A stretch of DNA of 64,000 nucleotides from G965222505 sp965222505 (GTDB taxonomy: Bacteria > Bacteroidota > Rhodothermia > Rhodothermales > DATKEJ01). The translations under genes were made by a program, and so were the position numbers. The stretch spans positions 682,001-746,000 of the forward strand of contig OZ244956.1 of assembly GCA_965222505.1 (NCBI GenBank), read 5' to 3'. Of the stretch, positions 9,350 to 17,758 are shown one piece after another. The number at the start of each line of letters is the position of its first letter. Position 1 is the stretch's first letter. The notes beneath the pieces were generated by a model. That model was not told the origin of the DNA. It ran no database searches and saw only the letters and a list, made by a program, of their open reading frames with translations.

Positions 9350-10141
9350 ATGGATTCCCTATTCTCGATTGAAAACCTGATTACCCTTGGCCTGTTGGTC
9401 ATGTTGCAAGCCGTGCTGGGCTTTGACAACTTGCTCTACATTTCTCTTGAATCCCAGCGGGCTCCGGCCGACCAGCAGAAACGGGTACGGGCCATCGGCA
9501 TTGGGCTGGCCATATTCCTGAGAATCGCGTTGTTGTTTGCGTTGGTTTCGGTGATCCAGTATTTCCAGGACCCCATCTTTGGAATTCATATCGGCATAGT
9601 GGAGGGGACTTTTAACATTCACAGTTTGGTGGTCTTACTCGGCGGGGTATTTATCATTTACACATCGATGAAAGAGATTTGGCACATGATGAGTCTGGAA
9701 GAGGAGACCCATGAAAAGAAATCCTCGAAATCCGTAGGTTCAATCATCTTCTGGATTGTGCTGATGAACCTGGTGTTTTCCTTCGATTCCATCCTGAGCG
9801 CCCTGGCCTTGACCGATGTGTTCTGGGTTATGGCCCTGGCCATCGTTATTGGCGGCGTATTGATGATCTTCCTCGCTGATCAGGTGGCAAATTTTCTTCA
9901 GAAAAACCGGATGTATGAAGTGCTGGGGCTGTTTGTACTGTTCGTCGTCGGCATCATGCTCCTGACCGAGGGCGGCCACCTGGCCCACCTGCACCTGTTT
10001 GGTTCAGAAATCACCCCAATGACCAAAACAACGTTCTACTTCGTCCTCGGTGTTCTGGTGATCACCGACGTTGTACAGGGCCGGTATCAGCAAAAGATCA
10101 ACCGGCAATTGCAACAACCTGACCCCGTCCACAAGGCGTGA
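9350..10141 (+). CDS. TerC-family integral membrane protein
   Basis: The start is placed at the ATG at 9350 (MDSLFSIENLITLG). The same frame is open back to 9170, but that part encodes a non-hydrophobic leader overlapping the heptad repeat. The 263-residue product has about seven membrane segments and the family's paired acidic motifs: an Asp in the first helix hairpin (LGFDNLLYISLES) and a second in FSFDSILSALAL. TerC-family proteins are inner-membrane proteins linked to metal-ion export and to metallating exported enzymes; tellurite resistance is the historical name. No ter operon is present here, so a stand-alone metal-homeostasis role is more likely. A cytosolic charged loop (EEETHEKKSSKS) separates the two halves. 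Confidence 0.85.
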   Translation: MDSLFSIENLITLGLLVMLQAVLGFDNLLYISLESQRAPADQQKRVRAIGIGLAIFLRIALLFALVSVIQYFQDPIFGIHIGIVEGTFNIHSLVVLLGGVFIIYTSMKEIWHMMSLEEETHEKKSSKSVGSIIFWIVLMNLVFSFDSILSALALTDVFWVMALAIVIGGVLMIFLADQVANFLQKNRMYEVLGLFVLFVVGIMLLTEGGHLAHLHLFGSEITPMTKTTFYFVLGVLVITDVVQGRYQQKINRQLQQPDPVHKA

Positions 10142-10183
10142 AAACGGCAGCATCTGGAACGACCAAACAACCCTGACGTTTTA

Positions 10184-10195
10184 ACGTTATAACGT
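10184..10195. promoter_or_regulatory. Palindromic operator of the toxin-antitoxin module
   Basis: ACGTTATAACGT is a perfect 12-bp palindrome, flanked by further ACGTT/ACGTC half-sites (10175-10198) and lying 26 bp before the antitoxin start. RHH antitoxins usually repress their own promoter by binding short palindromes of this sort. The assignment is inferred from position and symmetry. Confidence 0.55.
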
Positions 10196-10221
10196 CGTTT
10201 CGGAATGCAATATGCTGATTT

Positions 10222-10449
10222 ATGGATACCAAACGTGCAACGGTCTACTTTGAGCCGGCATTACACAAAGCCCTTCGCTTAAAATCGGCCGAGACTGAAC
10301 AATCCATCTCAACACTGGTCAATGAGGCCGTCCGGGCCCTGTTGGCTGAAGATGCGGAGGATCTGGCCGCCCTCGATGCACGGGTGAGCGAGCCGACGGT
10401 TTCGTTCTCGGAATTCGTTCAGGACTTAAAGGAACGCGGTGCCTTATAA
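10222..10449 (+). CDS. Ribbon-helix-helix antitoxin
   Basis: 75 residues. The N-terminus DTKRATVYFEPALHKALRLKSAETEQSISTLVNEAVR is a ribbon-helix-helix DNA-binding domain: one beta strand (RATVYFE) followed by two helices, the second starting at the conserved Ser of SISTLVNEAV. The acidic C-terminus (VSEPTVSFSEFVQDLKERGAL) is the likely toxin-wrapping tail. It overlaps the downstream toxin start by 11 bp, the usual antitoxin-first order with coupled translation. It probably binds the palindrome at 10184-10195 as a dimer, alone or with toxin. Confidence 0.85.
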   Translation: MDTKRATVYFEPALHKALRLKSAETEQSISTLVNEAVRALLAEDAEDLAALDARVSEPTVSFSEFVQDLKERGAL

Positions 10450-10699
10450 GATTGAACTGAAACGCTCAGCCGCACGGGAAATCGAACGGATCGGCACCAA
10501 GAAAGACCGGCAACGCATCGTCGCCCGGATCGCGGCCCTGGCTTTTGACCCTCGTCCTCCTGGATGCCAGAAATTAACCGGCCAGGAGTCCTATCGCATC
10601 CGGCAGGGAGCCTATCGTATCGTCTACACCATTGAAGACGAGCGCCTCGTTGTCACCGTTGTTCGGGTGGGTCACCGCAAGGACATTTACCGGCGTTAG
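10439..10699 (+). CDS. RelE/ParE-family toxin
   Basis: 86 residues with the compact basic RelE/ParE fold: YKIELKRSAAREIERI, then two helices, DPRPPGCQKLTGQESYRIRQGAYRIVYTIEDERLVVTVVRVGHRKDIYRR. The conserved core R-x-G-x-YRIVY is intact, as are the C-terminal Arg/His residues that in RelE-type enzymes cut ribosome-bound mRNA. ParE relatives instead poison gyrase, and sequence alone does not decide between them. Its stop codon shares the bases TTAG (10696-10699) with the stop of the convergent beta-propeller gene. The ORF is intact, so the module is probably active. Confidence 0.85.
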   Translation: MPYKIELKRSAAREIERIGTKKDRQRIVARIAALAFDPRPPGCQKLTGQESYRIRQGAYRIVYTIEDERLVVTVVRVGHRKDIYRR

Positions 10700-12705
10700 G
10701 GCAGGCGTATGATAGACCGGGTATTCTTCCCCGATGGGCTGCTTACCTGAACCAGGTATACCCCTGCCGGCCAGTCTTGCCCTTTTATGGTAAACTGATG
10801 GACACCAGCAGGTAGCACGCTATCAAAAATCGTAGCCATTGGGCGTCCGAGTAAATCATATGCTACAATTTTGACAGGTCCGCTTTCGTGTTGTTGTACC
10901 TTGATTTTGGTGTGCTGTTTGAATGGAACTGGATATATTGACACAGCAGATCGTTCTTGGACCTCATCTGTTCCCCCGACCACGTTTTGTGCACCAACAA
11001 CCACCATTCCACTAACAGGGTGATTCAACACCATCTGCTTTCCCGTTCCATCTGTACCAGCAACCCATACCTTCCCCTCGTCTTCCCAATACAGGGTTTC
11101 ATGCTCAATATCGATAGCCAATGGCCGGTATGGCGGGAAGATTGTTTCCGACTGTGGATTTACGGATAACCCTAGAGGTTGCTGTATATTTAACCCAAGG
11201 GTATAGCTTTCGATTTGACCAACCGACTCATTCACCCAATACAATGTGTTTGTGCCGGGTGAATAAACCATGTTGCTCAACCGGCCGACCCCTTCCTGCA
11301 ACTTGGTCAATGGAGTCAGTGGATCGACCGATTCGAACTCGTACTGGTAGAGGTCTAATCCAGCATTGATGTATAAGTGTTCTCCGGTTTCATCAAACGT
11401 GAAAGCACGGACATACCCCCTGTCATATATGGCGTTCAGCCTTGGGGGGGTATAGCCCCAAGCCGGATCACCGCAATGCAACCCGTAGACCCAATTTCCA
11501 GACTTTTCCGTTATACAAAGCCGGGCTCCCACGACTTGCAAATGCTTTACAATCCCGGCGCCCCAATGCCTACCCCGTACGTTTCCATTCAAATCTGCCC
11601 GTTTCAGCACTGAGCGCTCATCGAAGTTATATTCATCCCAGAGTAGTTCCTGGTTTACCGCATCATAGGCCAATCGTATTGGATCATGCCCCTGTACTGC
11701 CGTAACTACGGAATCCAACGCCAAATCCATCGCTCGGATTTCTCCGTGCCCAATCCGTCCTCTTGACTCATCAATACTATACCGAGTCCACAATGCCCTT
11801 TGCTGTACGGGATCAATCGCGAATGCCGTGGGACTATTTATTCGATAGGAATGGGATTCTACGCGCTGAAACACACCATTTTGGTCTGCGCGATACAGGG
11901 CCTGCCAGTGTTCGTAATTGGCAAGGGCATACAACACCTCTTCACCCGGATGATAGGCCAGATGCGTTGACCGCTCCGTTGCAGTCCCAAAAAAACGGGA
12001 TCTGGTGCCGTCTAGTGCAGAAACCATGACCTCACTGGATCCTGTTGTGAAATAACCGTAGTACAAGTTGCGTTGAGCAACGTCTAGTGAAAAGGTCTGA
12101 ATTGCAACCTCTGCCCCTGTGCTATCATGCAAGGGAATCGGTGTTTCATCGCCAGCCGTATTCCATCGCGAAAGGGTACCCGCATGGGACTCCCTCCACC
12201 ATCCAAACGATTCAATCTTTAATCCGTACAGGTCCTCTGTAACAGGATCAATGGCAAGGGTCCGGACCACGCCTTCTGTCGGAAATGCAGTGACTTCCTG
12301 AAAATCCAACCCGGCACATTTGATCTGGGCCGGTTCCCGTGTAGACCAGCAGATGCGCTGATGGTCTACATCCAGCGCCAGCGCCACTGGCTCTTCAGGT
12401 TCGTCAAAGAGGGTTTCCAGGTCCTTGCTCCCGAATGGTGCGCGCCGAATGGCCTTCCGCCACCCGCCATCGACTACACTATTCTCCGTCCAATATACCA
12501 TGCCTGCGGCCCCGTCGACCGCCAGGGCATAGGGACTACCCATTCCGGGAGCTACCAATTCTGATGGACTTTGCAAATCAACCGGCATCCGATACAGTCC
12601 GCCCCCTACACTCCAATACAGATACGGCTGGGCTTGCACACCACTAATCCATGCCATCAACAGCCCCAGAACGATACTACCCTTCAGGTATTGCCGACGC
12701 AACAT
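10696..12705 (-). CDS. Secreted LDL-receptor-type beta-propeller with T9SS sorting domain
   Basis: 669 residues. A signal peptide (MLRRQYLKGSIVLGLLMAWISGVQAQ) is followed by repeated YWTD-like propeller blades (PYALAVDGAAGMVYWTE, PVALALDVDHQRICWS, AYDAVNQELLWDEYN), as in LDL-receptor repeat domains. The last about 80 residues (SIYPVPFKQHTKIKVQ, VAYDLLGRPMATI, LPAGVHQF, WPAGVYLVQ) are a typical type A T9SS C-terminal domain. The protein is therefore expected to be exported and anchored or released at the cell surface. Ligand or substrate is unknown. It lies 5 bp downstream of the FG-GAP gene on the same strand, so they probably form one transcript. A shorter truncated relative sits at 19943-20566. 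Confidence 0.85.
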   Translation of the reverse strand: MLRRQYLKGSIVLGLLMAWISGVQAQPYLYWSVGGGLYRMPVDLQSPSELVAPGMGSPYALAVDGAAGMVYWTENSVVDGGWRKAIRRAPFGSKDLETLFDEPEEPVALALDVDHQRICWSTREPAQIKCAGLDFQEVTAFPTEGVVRTLAIDPVTEDLYGLKIESFGWWRESHAGTLSRWNTAGDETPIPLHDSTGAEVAIQTFSLDVAQRNLYYGYFTTGSSEVMVSALDGTRSRFFGTATERSTHLAYHPGEEVLYALANYEHWQALYRADQNGVFQRVESHSYRINSPTAFAIDPVQQRALWTRYSIDESRGRIGHGEIRAMDLALDSVVTAVQGHDPIRLAYDAVNQELLWDEYNFDERSVLKRADLNGNVRGRHWGAGIVKHLQVVGARLCITEKSGNWVYGLHCGDPAWGYTPPRLNAIYDRGYVRAFTFDETGEHLYINAGLDLYQYEFESVDPLTPLTKLQEGVGRLSNMVYSPGTNTLYWVNESVGQIESYTLGLNIQQPLGLSVNPQSETIFPPYRPLAIDIEHETLYWEDEGKVWVAGTDGTGKQMVLNHPVSGMVVVGAQNVVGGTDEVQERSAVSIYPVPFKQHTKIKVQQHESGPVKIVAYDLLGRPMATIFDSVLPAGVHQFTIKGQDWPAGVYLVQVSSPSGKNTRSIIRLP

Positions 12706-12710
12706 AGCCT

Positions 12711-14021
12711 TTACCGGTTGAGATGAACGATTGTTCGGATGATCTGTTTGCCTGATCCGTTGGCCCGCACCACATACATCCCTGCTGGCCAGTGCCGTCC
12801 GTCCAGCACTACCTTCTTCTGTCCAGTAGGCAGTAGACCGTCGAACACGCTGGTCACTTGCCGCCCCAAGAGGTCATACACGTCCACACGCACCCTTCCA
12901 GCCTTTGCTGTTTGAATCGATAGGGTTGTTTGCCCAGTAAACGGGGTAGGATAAACCGTCCAGGCTAAACTCATCTTCCGGCACCTCGGCATTGGTGGCT
13001 GTGCTATAGGCCTTACAATCCGGGTTGGGGGCGCCGTCCAGGGCAAAACGGGTGAAGGGCACTTCGCGCAGGTCCTCCCGGCCGGTGCCGTCGAGGTGGA
13101 AATCTTCTGATAGGCCTTCACTGTGCCATCATTATTGAAGAAGATAATCCAGAATTCACCGAGGGAGCCGACGGCTATATCTTCCATCCCATCCTGATTG
13201 AGGTCCCCTATGCGAGCAACCGATTCACCAATTCCCCTGCCCCCATCGACTGCTGGATCAAATCCAACATCGGTTGATGCAATACGCCGATGTGTCTTCA
13301 CGCGGCCGTCGGCTTGAAGGTACAATATCCAAAGGGTACCATGGTTACTGGTGTCTGCATAGGCACCCGGGGCACCCACGGCAAGATCGGACACATCATC
13401 TCCGTCCAAATCCCCTAAACTCGCAACCGACTTCCCGAAAAGGGCACCATCCTCCAACGCACCGGAAAAATTGCCGCGTGTGGATGAGATAACCTGATGT
13501 CGCTTTACCGTACCGTCCTGGTTCAGAAACAGAACGAATACCGCCCCCCGGCCGGTACCCCCATCATTTTGTTGAGGGGCACCAACAATGAGATCCTCTA
13601 CGCCGTCGCCATCCAGATCACCGGGAGCAGTCAGGGCATACCCCAGCAGGGCATAGTCATTTAATGTTTCAGCCAGACCACTGGCTTGAGAAAAGATCTT
13701 TTGATACGCTTTGAGGGTCCTGTCCGGATTGAGAAACAAGATGTAGACCGCACTGGACACTTGGCCCCCGTCATCATCCCGCCGTGCGCCCACTGCCAGA
13801 TCATCTACACCGTCATCGTCCAGGTCACCTAGTATGGCAACCGATGAACCGAAGGCATCCTCTCGGTCAAAGGTGTCCGGAAAGCCCCCCTCGGCATTGG
13901 AGATTTTGTAGTGCTCCATCACCCATCCGGGGACGAATTGGGGTTGTGCCACGCCATGCTGTATCCCAATCAGGATCAACATTGACACAAGCAAACTTTT
14001 TGTCCCGCAAGAGCAAAGCAT
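12711..14021 (-). CDS. Secreted FG-GAP repeat protein with T9SS domain, internally scrambled
   Basis: 436 residues with a signal peptide (SLLVSMLILIGIQHGVAQ). Four FG-GAP/integrin-alpha-type repeats follow, each with a calcium loop such as DLDDDGVDDLAVGA, DLDGDGVEDLIVGA and DLDGDDVSDLAVGA. The C-terminus is a T9SS sorting domain (VYPTPFTGQTTLSI, VDVYDLLGRQV). Between them, about 13104-12961, the annotated frame reads as unnatural Pro/Arg/Cys-rich sequence. Another frame there encodes a sensible tail (DFHLDGTGREDLREVPF, APNPDCKAYSTATNAEVPED). The repeat array thus stops in mid-repeat and is joined out of frame to a linker from a T9SS-type protein, and a second shift restores the frame. An internal deletion is likely. 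The gene may still be translated. The IS630 element begins 20 bp upstream of its start. Confidence 0.75.
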   Translation of the reverse strand: MLCSCGTKSLLVSMLILIGIQHGVAQPQFVPGWVMEHYKISNAEGGFPDTFDREDAFGSSVAILGDLDDDGVDDLAVGARRDDDGGQVSSAVYILFLNPDRTLKAYQKIFSQASGLAETLNDYALLGYALTAPGDLDGDGVEDLIVGAPQQNDGGTGRGAVFVLFLNQDGTVKRHQVISSTRGNFSGALEDGALFGKSVASLGDLDGDDVSDLAVGAPGAYADTSNHGTLWILYLQADGRVKTHRRIASTDVGFDPAVDGGRGIGESVARIGDLNQDGMEDIAVGSLGEFWIIFFNNDGTVKAYQKISTSTAPAGRTCAKCPSPVLPWTAPPTRIVRPIAQPPMPRCRKMSLAWTVYPTPFTGQTTLSIQTAKAGRVRVDVYDLLGRQVTSVFDGLLPTGQKKVVLDGRHWPAGMYVVRANGSGKQIIRTIVHLNR

Positions 14022-14042
14022 GGCTAATTGACTACTAAGTAG

Positions 14043-14523
14043 TTAAGCAAAATTAATTGTGTGTTCTTTTCCAAACTGAATGATCATCGCTTCAACAGCT
14101 TCGATCAAGGTCGACCATGACTGGTATGCCCCCAACGGCATCCATTCATACTTCATCTTGCGCCACAGCGTCTCGATCTTGTTAAGATGAGCACTGTAAC
14201 GGGGTAGGAAAAACAGAGCTACACCCTGATCTTGCCAGGGTGGTATCATAGCCCGCACTTTGCCGCTACGATGCACCGGCGCATTGTCGATGACAACCAC
14301 CGTCGGCATCTCTCGTGAGGCCACGAAAGCATTCATGCAGGCGATAAAGGTCTCGCCATCAATGCTACCCTCAACCGTGTAAGCGACCAAGTCGTTGGCT
14401 GACGCTGCCCTAGCGGTCATAAAGCCGAGCACATTGATGCGTTTGCCTCCGTGACTAGGCAAACGGATCGTCTCACCCTTTTCTTGCCAAGCATAAGGCA
14501 CTTGCGGTACCAGTGAAAAGCCA
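14043..14523 (-). pseudogene. IS630 transposase, 3' half (cut by the IS21 insertion)
   Basis: Encodes the C-terminal DDE catalytic part. It starts at GFSLVPQVPYAWQEKGE, continues through the second catalytic Asp motif (TVVVIDNAPVHRS) and ends with the Glu motif (YSAHLNKIETLWRKMKYEW). The stop codon lies inside the inverted repeat. A 191-residue ORF can be read to 14618, but its first about 30 residues (DEINRNHWTRCVGIGGRD) are translated IS21 end sequence and not transposase. The first half is at 17227-17758. Joining the halves through one AAGCCA restores YYVDESGFSLVPQV exactly, so the gene was intact before the insertion. Confidence 0.88.
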
Positions 14524-14617
14524 TGCATATTCCGACACATCTCGTCCAGTGATTCCGATTGATCCCGTCCACCGATTCCGACGCATCTCGTCCAGTGATT
14601 CCGATTGATCTCGTCCA
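14524..14617. repeat. Multiple terminal repeats at the IS21 left end
   Basis: Four successive about 23-bp copies share the core ATTCCGAYNNATCYCGTCCA, with the first beginning at the element tip. The right end (17168-17226) carries two inverted copies ending in GTGGACGG. IS21 elements are known to carry multiple terminal repeats that serve as transposase binding sites. The copy number differs between the two ends. Confidence 0.75.
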
Positions 14618-14763
14618 CTAGCCAGACGGTGTGACAATCTTGGCAACTGGAGCATCAGAGACGAACCAACGACGCTGACAAACTCCGCTGATTCACAGCG
14701 GTTATGTGCATGGTCTTGTGTACCCGGCCCCCGGCCGGTGCCTTTCACTAACCATGCCTCATC

Positions 14764-16470
14764 ATGCCGACTCCGCGTTTGTCTATGCGTAAGATCAAAG
14801 AGATTCTTCGACTCAAGTATCAATGCCAACTCAGCCATCGAAAGATTGCCCAATGCCTAGGGACATCGCATTCGACCATTGGCGATTATGTCCGACGTGC
14901 GGCTATCGCCGGATATACATGGCCCCTGCCGGAGTCGCTCACCGAAGCAGAACTTGATGCCCAGCTTTTTAAGCCCAATACAACCAATACTAAACGACCT
15001 ACGCCGGATTGGGTCTGGGTACATAAAGAGCTACGTGGCAAAGGCGTTACCTTGGCGCTCTTGTGGCAGGAGTACAAGCTGCAATATCCTGATGGCCTGC
15101 AATACAGCAGGTTCTGTGATTACTACCGTAGCTGGCGCGGACAACTCGACCTGGTCATGCGACAAGATCACAAGGCCGGTGAGAAGCTCTTTATCGATTA
15201 TGCGGGCATGACCGTCGGGGTCATTGATCCGCAAACAGGCCAAGAGCGTCAGGCCCAAGTCTTTGTGGCCGTGCTCGGAGCCAGCAACTATAGCTACTGC
15301 GAAGCAACATGGACACAATCTTTGCCAGATTGGATGGCCTCACATGTTCGGGCCTTTGCCTTTTTTGGTGGTGTACCAGAACTCGTTATCCCGGATAACC
15401 TCAGATCTGGCGTTGACAAAGCCCACCGATATGAACCGGAACTCAACCGGACGTATGCTGACCTAGCCCAACATTATGGCGTGGCCGTCATGCCAGCACG
15501 GGTACGTAAACCTCGTGACAAAGCCAAGGTCGAAGCCGGCGTTGGCATCGTAGAACAACAGATCTTGGCCCCGCTTCGCCACCGACAGTTCTTCAGTCTT
15601 GATGACCTCAACGATGCTCTAGCCGAAGGCCTTCAACGGCTCAATGAACAACCCTTCCAAAAACTGCCTGGTTCACGTCGAACGCAGTTTGAACAGTTCG
15701 ACCAACCGGTGCTCAAGCCGCTGCCCGAACAGCCATATCTATACGCAGAATGGAAGAAGGCCCGTGTCAACGTCGACTGCCATATTGAGCTTGACCGACA
15801 TTACTACAGTGTGCCGTATCAACTGGTTAAAAAACAGTTGGATGTCCGATATAATGCCCACACCGTTGAGTGCTTCCATAAAGGAACTCGGGTAGCCTCG
15901 CATCTACGCAGTCCTTATCAAGGTCGCCACACCACCAATAAGGCCCATTTACCACGTTCGTTCCGCGAATATGCCAGTTGGACACCCGAGCGGATCATGG
16001 ATTGGGCGGCCAAGATCGGCCCACATACTCGGCAATGGACACAAAAGGCCATCGAATCACGTGCCCACCCCTTGCAAGCCTATCGCAGTTGCTTGGGCGT
16101 GTTGCGGCTGAGTAAAGCCTATGGGTCAGACCGGCTGGAGGCCACCTGCCGACGGGCTCTAGCTCTACAAAGCTATAGTTATCGATCCATTGAGTCGATT
16201 CTAAAAAAAGGCCTTGACCAACTCCCTTGTGAACCCACTACTGAAGAATTACCCCCGATCCAACACCGCAATATTCGTGGGCCGGGCTACTACCGTCGAG
16301 AACCCACTGAGCCTCAGTGGGCGACCCCTAACCCGTCGTCACTGCTGGAATCCGGCATAGCTACAGGTGATGGCACAACCTTAGAGGTGTATGCTACAAC
16401 ATCCAACCTTCGACAAACTCCAACGACTGCGACTAACCGGCATGATCGCGGCCTGGAAGGAACAGAGTGA
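14764..16470 (+). CDS. istA: IS21 transposase IstA
   Basis: 568 residues. The N-terminal helix-turn-helix (LSMRKIKEILRLKYQCQLSHRKIAQCLGTSHSTIGDYVRR) should bind the terminal repeats. The central rve/DDE integrase core includes GEKLFIDYAGMTVG (first Asp), FGGVPELVIPDNLRSGV (second Asp) and KPRDKAKVEAGVGIVEQ (Glu). The C-terminus carries the Mu-transposase-like beta domain (ELDRHYYSVPYQLV). Length and motif order match full-length IstA. The start ATG at 14764 is preceded by a 120-bp leader with an inverted repeat near 14683-14699 (CCGCTG ... CAGCGG). It overlaps istB by 80 bp, suggesting coupled translation. Confidence 0.94.
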   Translation: MPTPRLSMRKIKEILRLKYQCQLSHRKIAQCLGTSHSTIGDYVRRAAIAGYTWPLPESLTEAELDAQLFKPNTTNTKRPTPDWVWVHKELRGKGVTLALLWQEYKLQYPDGLQYSRFCDYYRSWRGQLDLVMRQDHKAGEKLFIDYAGMTVGVIDPQTGQERQAQVFVAVLGASNYSYCEATWTQSLPDWMASHVRAFAFFGGVPELVIPDNLRSGVDKAHRYEPELNRTYADLAQHYGVAVMPARVRKPRDKAKVEAGVGIVEQQILAPLRHRQFFSLDDLNDALAEGLQRLNEQPFQKLPGSRRTQFEQFDQPVLKPLPEQPYLYAEWKKARVNVDCHIELDRHYYSVPYQLVKKQLDVRYNAHTVECFHKGTRVASHLRSPYQGRHTTNKAHLPRSFREYASWTPERIMDWAAKIGPHTRQWTQKAIESRAHPLQAYRSCLGVLRLSKAYGSDRLEATCRRALALQSYSYRSIESILKKGLDQLPCEPTTEELPPIQHRNIRGPGYYRREPTEPQWATPNPSSLLESGIATGDGTTLEVYATTSNLRQTPTTATNRHDRGLEGTE

Positions 16471-17149
16471 ACTCCCCGAGATTGGCCAACTGAGCTTTGA
16501 AGAACGTCTCGGCCTCCTAGTCGATCGTGAACTCACTGAACGCGAATCGCGCAAGCTCAAAAGCCGACTCCGGGCCGCCAAACTTCGGCAACAAGCCTGC
16601 TTCGAAGATATTGATTATCAGCATAAAAGAGGTCTTGACCGCTCCTTGGTCCAGCAACTCGGTACAAGCACTTGGATCCAAAAACGTCACAATGTGCTCA
16701 TCACCGGGCCGACGGGGATCGGCAAGAGTTACTTGGCTTGCGCCTTGGCCCATAAGGCATGTTTGAACGGCTTCCGAAGCCACTATTACCGGCTCCCGTC
16801 CTTGCTACATGAACTCAAAATCGCACGCGGTGATGGCCGCTACAGCCAGTTGATGAAACAGCTGCTCAGGGCCGATGTGCTAGTCTTGGATGACTGGGGC
16901 TTGACGACCATCCGGGCCGATGAACAGCGTGAACTCCTCGAAGTCTTAGAAGATCGCTATGATCGGAAATCAACCATTGTCACCAGCCAGTTCCCGTCGG
17001 ATCAGTGGTTCGAGACGATGTCAGATCCGACGCTGGCCGATGCCATTCTAGATCGGCTCATCCACAATGGCTACAAACTCTTACTTGATGGTGAAAGTAT
17101 GCGAAAACAGTACAGCGACTTGCTTGAAAGCGAGCCGTTGCTTACCTAA
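16391..17149 (+). CDS. istB: IS21 helper ATPase IstB
   Basis: 252 residues of the DnaC/IstB-like AAA+ family. Walker A is ITGPTGIGKSYLACALAHKA (about residues 112-131) and Walker B is DVLVLDDWGL. The arginine-finger region IVTSQFPSDQWFE and the usual C-terminal end LADAILDRLIHNGYKLLLDGESMRK are intact. IstB assists IstA in target capture and strand transfer. It starts inside the 3' end of istA in another frame. The N-terminal LTGMIAAWKEQSE and LSFEERLGLLVDRE segments are normal for the family. The stop is 64 bp from the right inverted repeat. Confidence 0.94.
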   Translation: MLQHPTFDKLQRLRLTGMIAAWKEQSELPEIGQLSFEERLGLLVDRELTERESRKLKSRLRAAKLRQQACFEDIDYQHKRGLDRSLVQQLGTSTWIQKRHNVLITGPTGIGKSYLACALAHKACLNGFRSHYYRLPSLLHELKIARGDGRYSQLMKQLLRADVLVLDDWGLTTIRADEQRELLEVLEDRYDRKSTIVTSQFPSDQWFETMSDPTLADAILDRLIHNGYKLLLDGESMRKQYSDLLESEPLLT

Positions 17150-17226
17150 TAGGGTCAGCGTCGCTGCGCTCCGATTAAGTGGACGGCATCAGTCGGATTA
17201 AGTGGACGGGATCGTCGGAATATGCA

Positions 17227-17758
17227 AAGCCACTCTCATCGACATAGTAGAGGTCGATCAGGCCACGTTTTTCGGCCTTTTTGAGTAGCTTTAGCTGTTG
17301 TGTTTTTTTTCGATGATCTCGGGGTCTTCTTGCTTGGGCATGCCGCGTCTGACCCGTCGCCAGGTCATCGCACGGGACTTGATGGCCCGCTTGATAGTCC
17401 AGCGACTCACCCTCAGGCCGAAGCTCTCGGCTACGCGTGCGACGACGCGGTCAATATTTTGGGGGCTTTCTTTGACCCACGTCTTGACCTGTTCGACTTG
17501 CTCAGCATTGAGTTTTCTGCGGCGACCTCTGCGGGGGTTGTCATAGAGGCCGGGTAAGCCATAGCGCTCAAAGGCATTGAACCAGTTGATAATCGTGTTG
17601 CGATGAACATCAAAGAACAGCGCCAACTTCGGGGCCGATTGGCCTTGGTGACTCAGCAGTAGTGCCAAGGCGCGATCCCTGGTTCGCGGTTTTTTACTCA
17701 ATCGTCGGATGCGTTCGAGCATCGGTACTTGTTCGGGTAGGAGTTGAATGTAACGCAT
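17227..17758 (-). pseudogene. IS630 transposase, 5' half, with -1 frameshift site
   Basis: Starts at ATG 17758 and encodes the paired helix-turn-helix N-terminus of an IS630/Tc1-type transposase (LALFFDVHRNTIINWFNAFERYGLPGL; AESFGLRVSRWTIKRAIKSR). The zero frame stops after EIIEKKHNS at 17291. Immediately before lies a run of eight A (minus strand, 17303-17310) containing a canonical A_AAA_AAA slippery heptamer in frame. A -1 shift continues as QQLKLLKKAEKRGLIDLYYV and then DESG up to the IS21 insertion, so the transposase was probably made by programmed frameshifting. The IS21 insertion separates this half from the catalytic half at 14043-14523. Confidence 0.85.

Larger units (their letters stand above)
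14524..17226 (+). mobile_element. IS21-family insertion sequence, complete
   Basis: 2703 bp bounded by a perfect 13-bp terminal inverted repeat (TGCATATTCCGAC at 14524-14536; its complement at 17214-17226). It is flanked by a direct 6-bp target duplication AAGCCA (14518-14523 and 17227-17232). Inside are intact istA and istB overlapping by 80 bp, the standard IS21 organisation. With clean ends, an intact duplication and two full ORFs, the insertion looks recent and potentially mobile. Confidence 0.95.

Noticed and set aside
14524..14618. N-terminal extension of the IS630 3' ORF up to 14618
   Set aside because: The extra residues are translated IS21 terminal repeats and cannot be transposase sequence.
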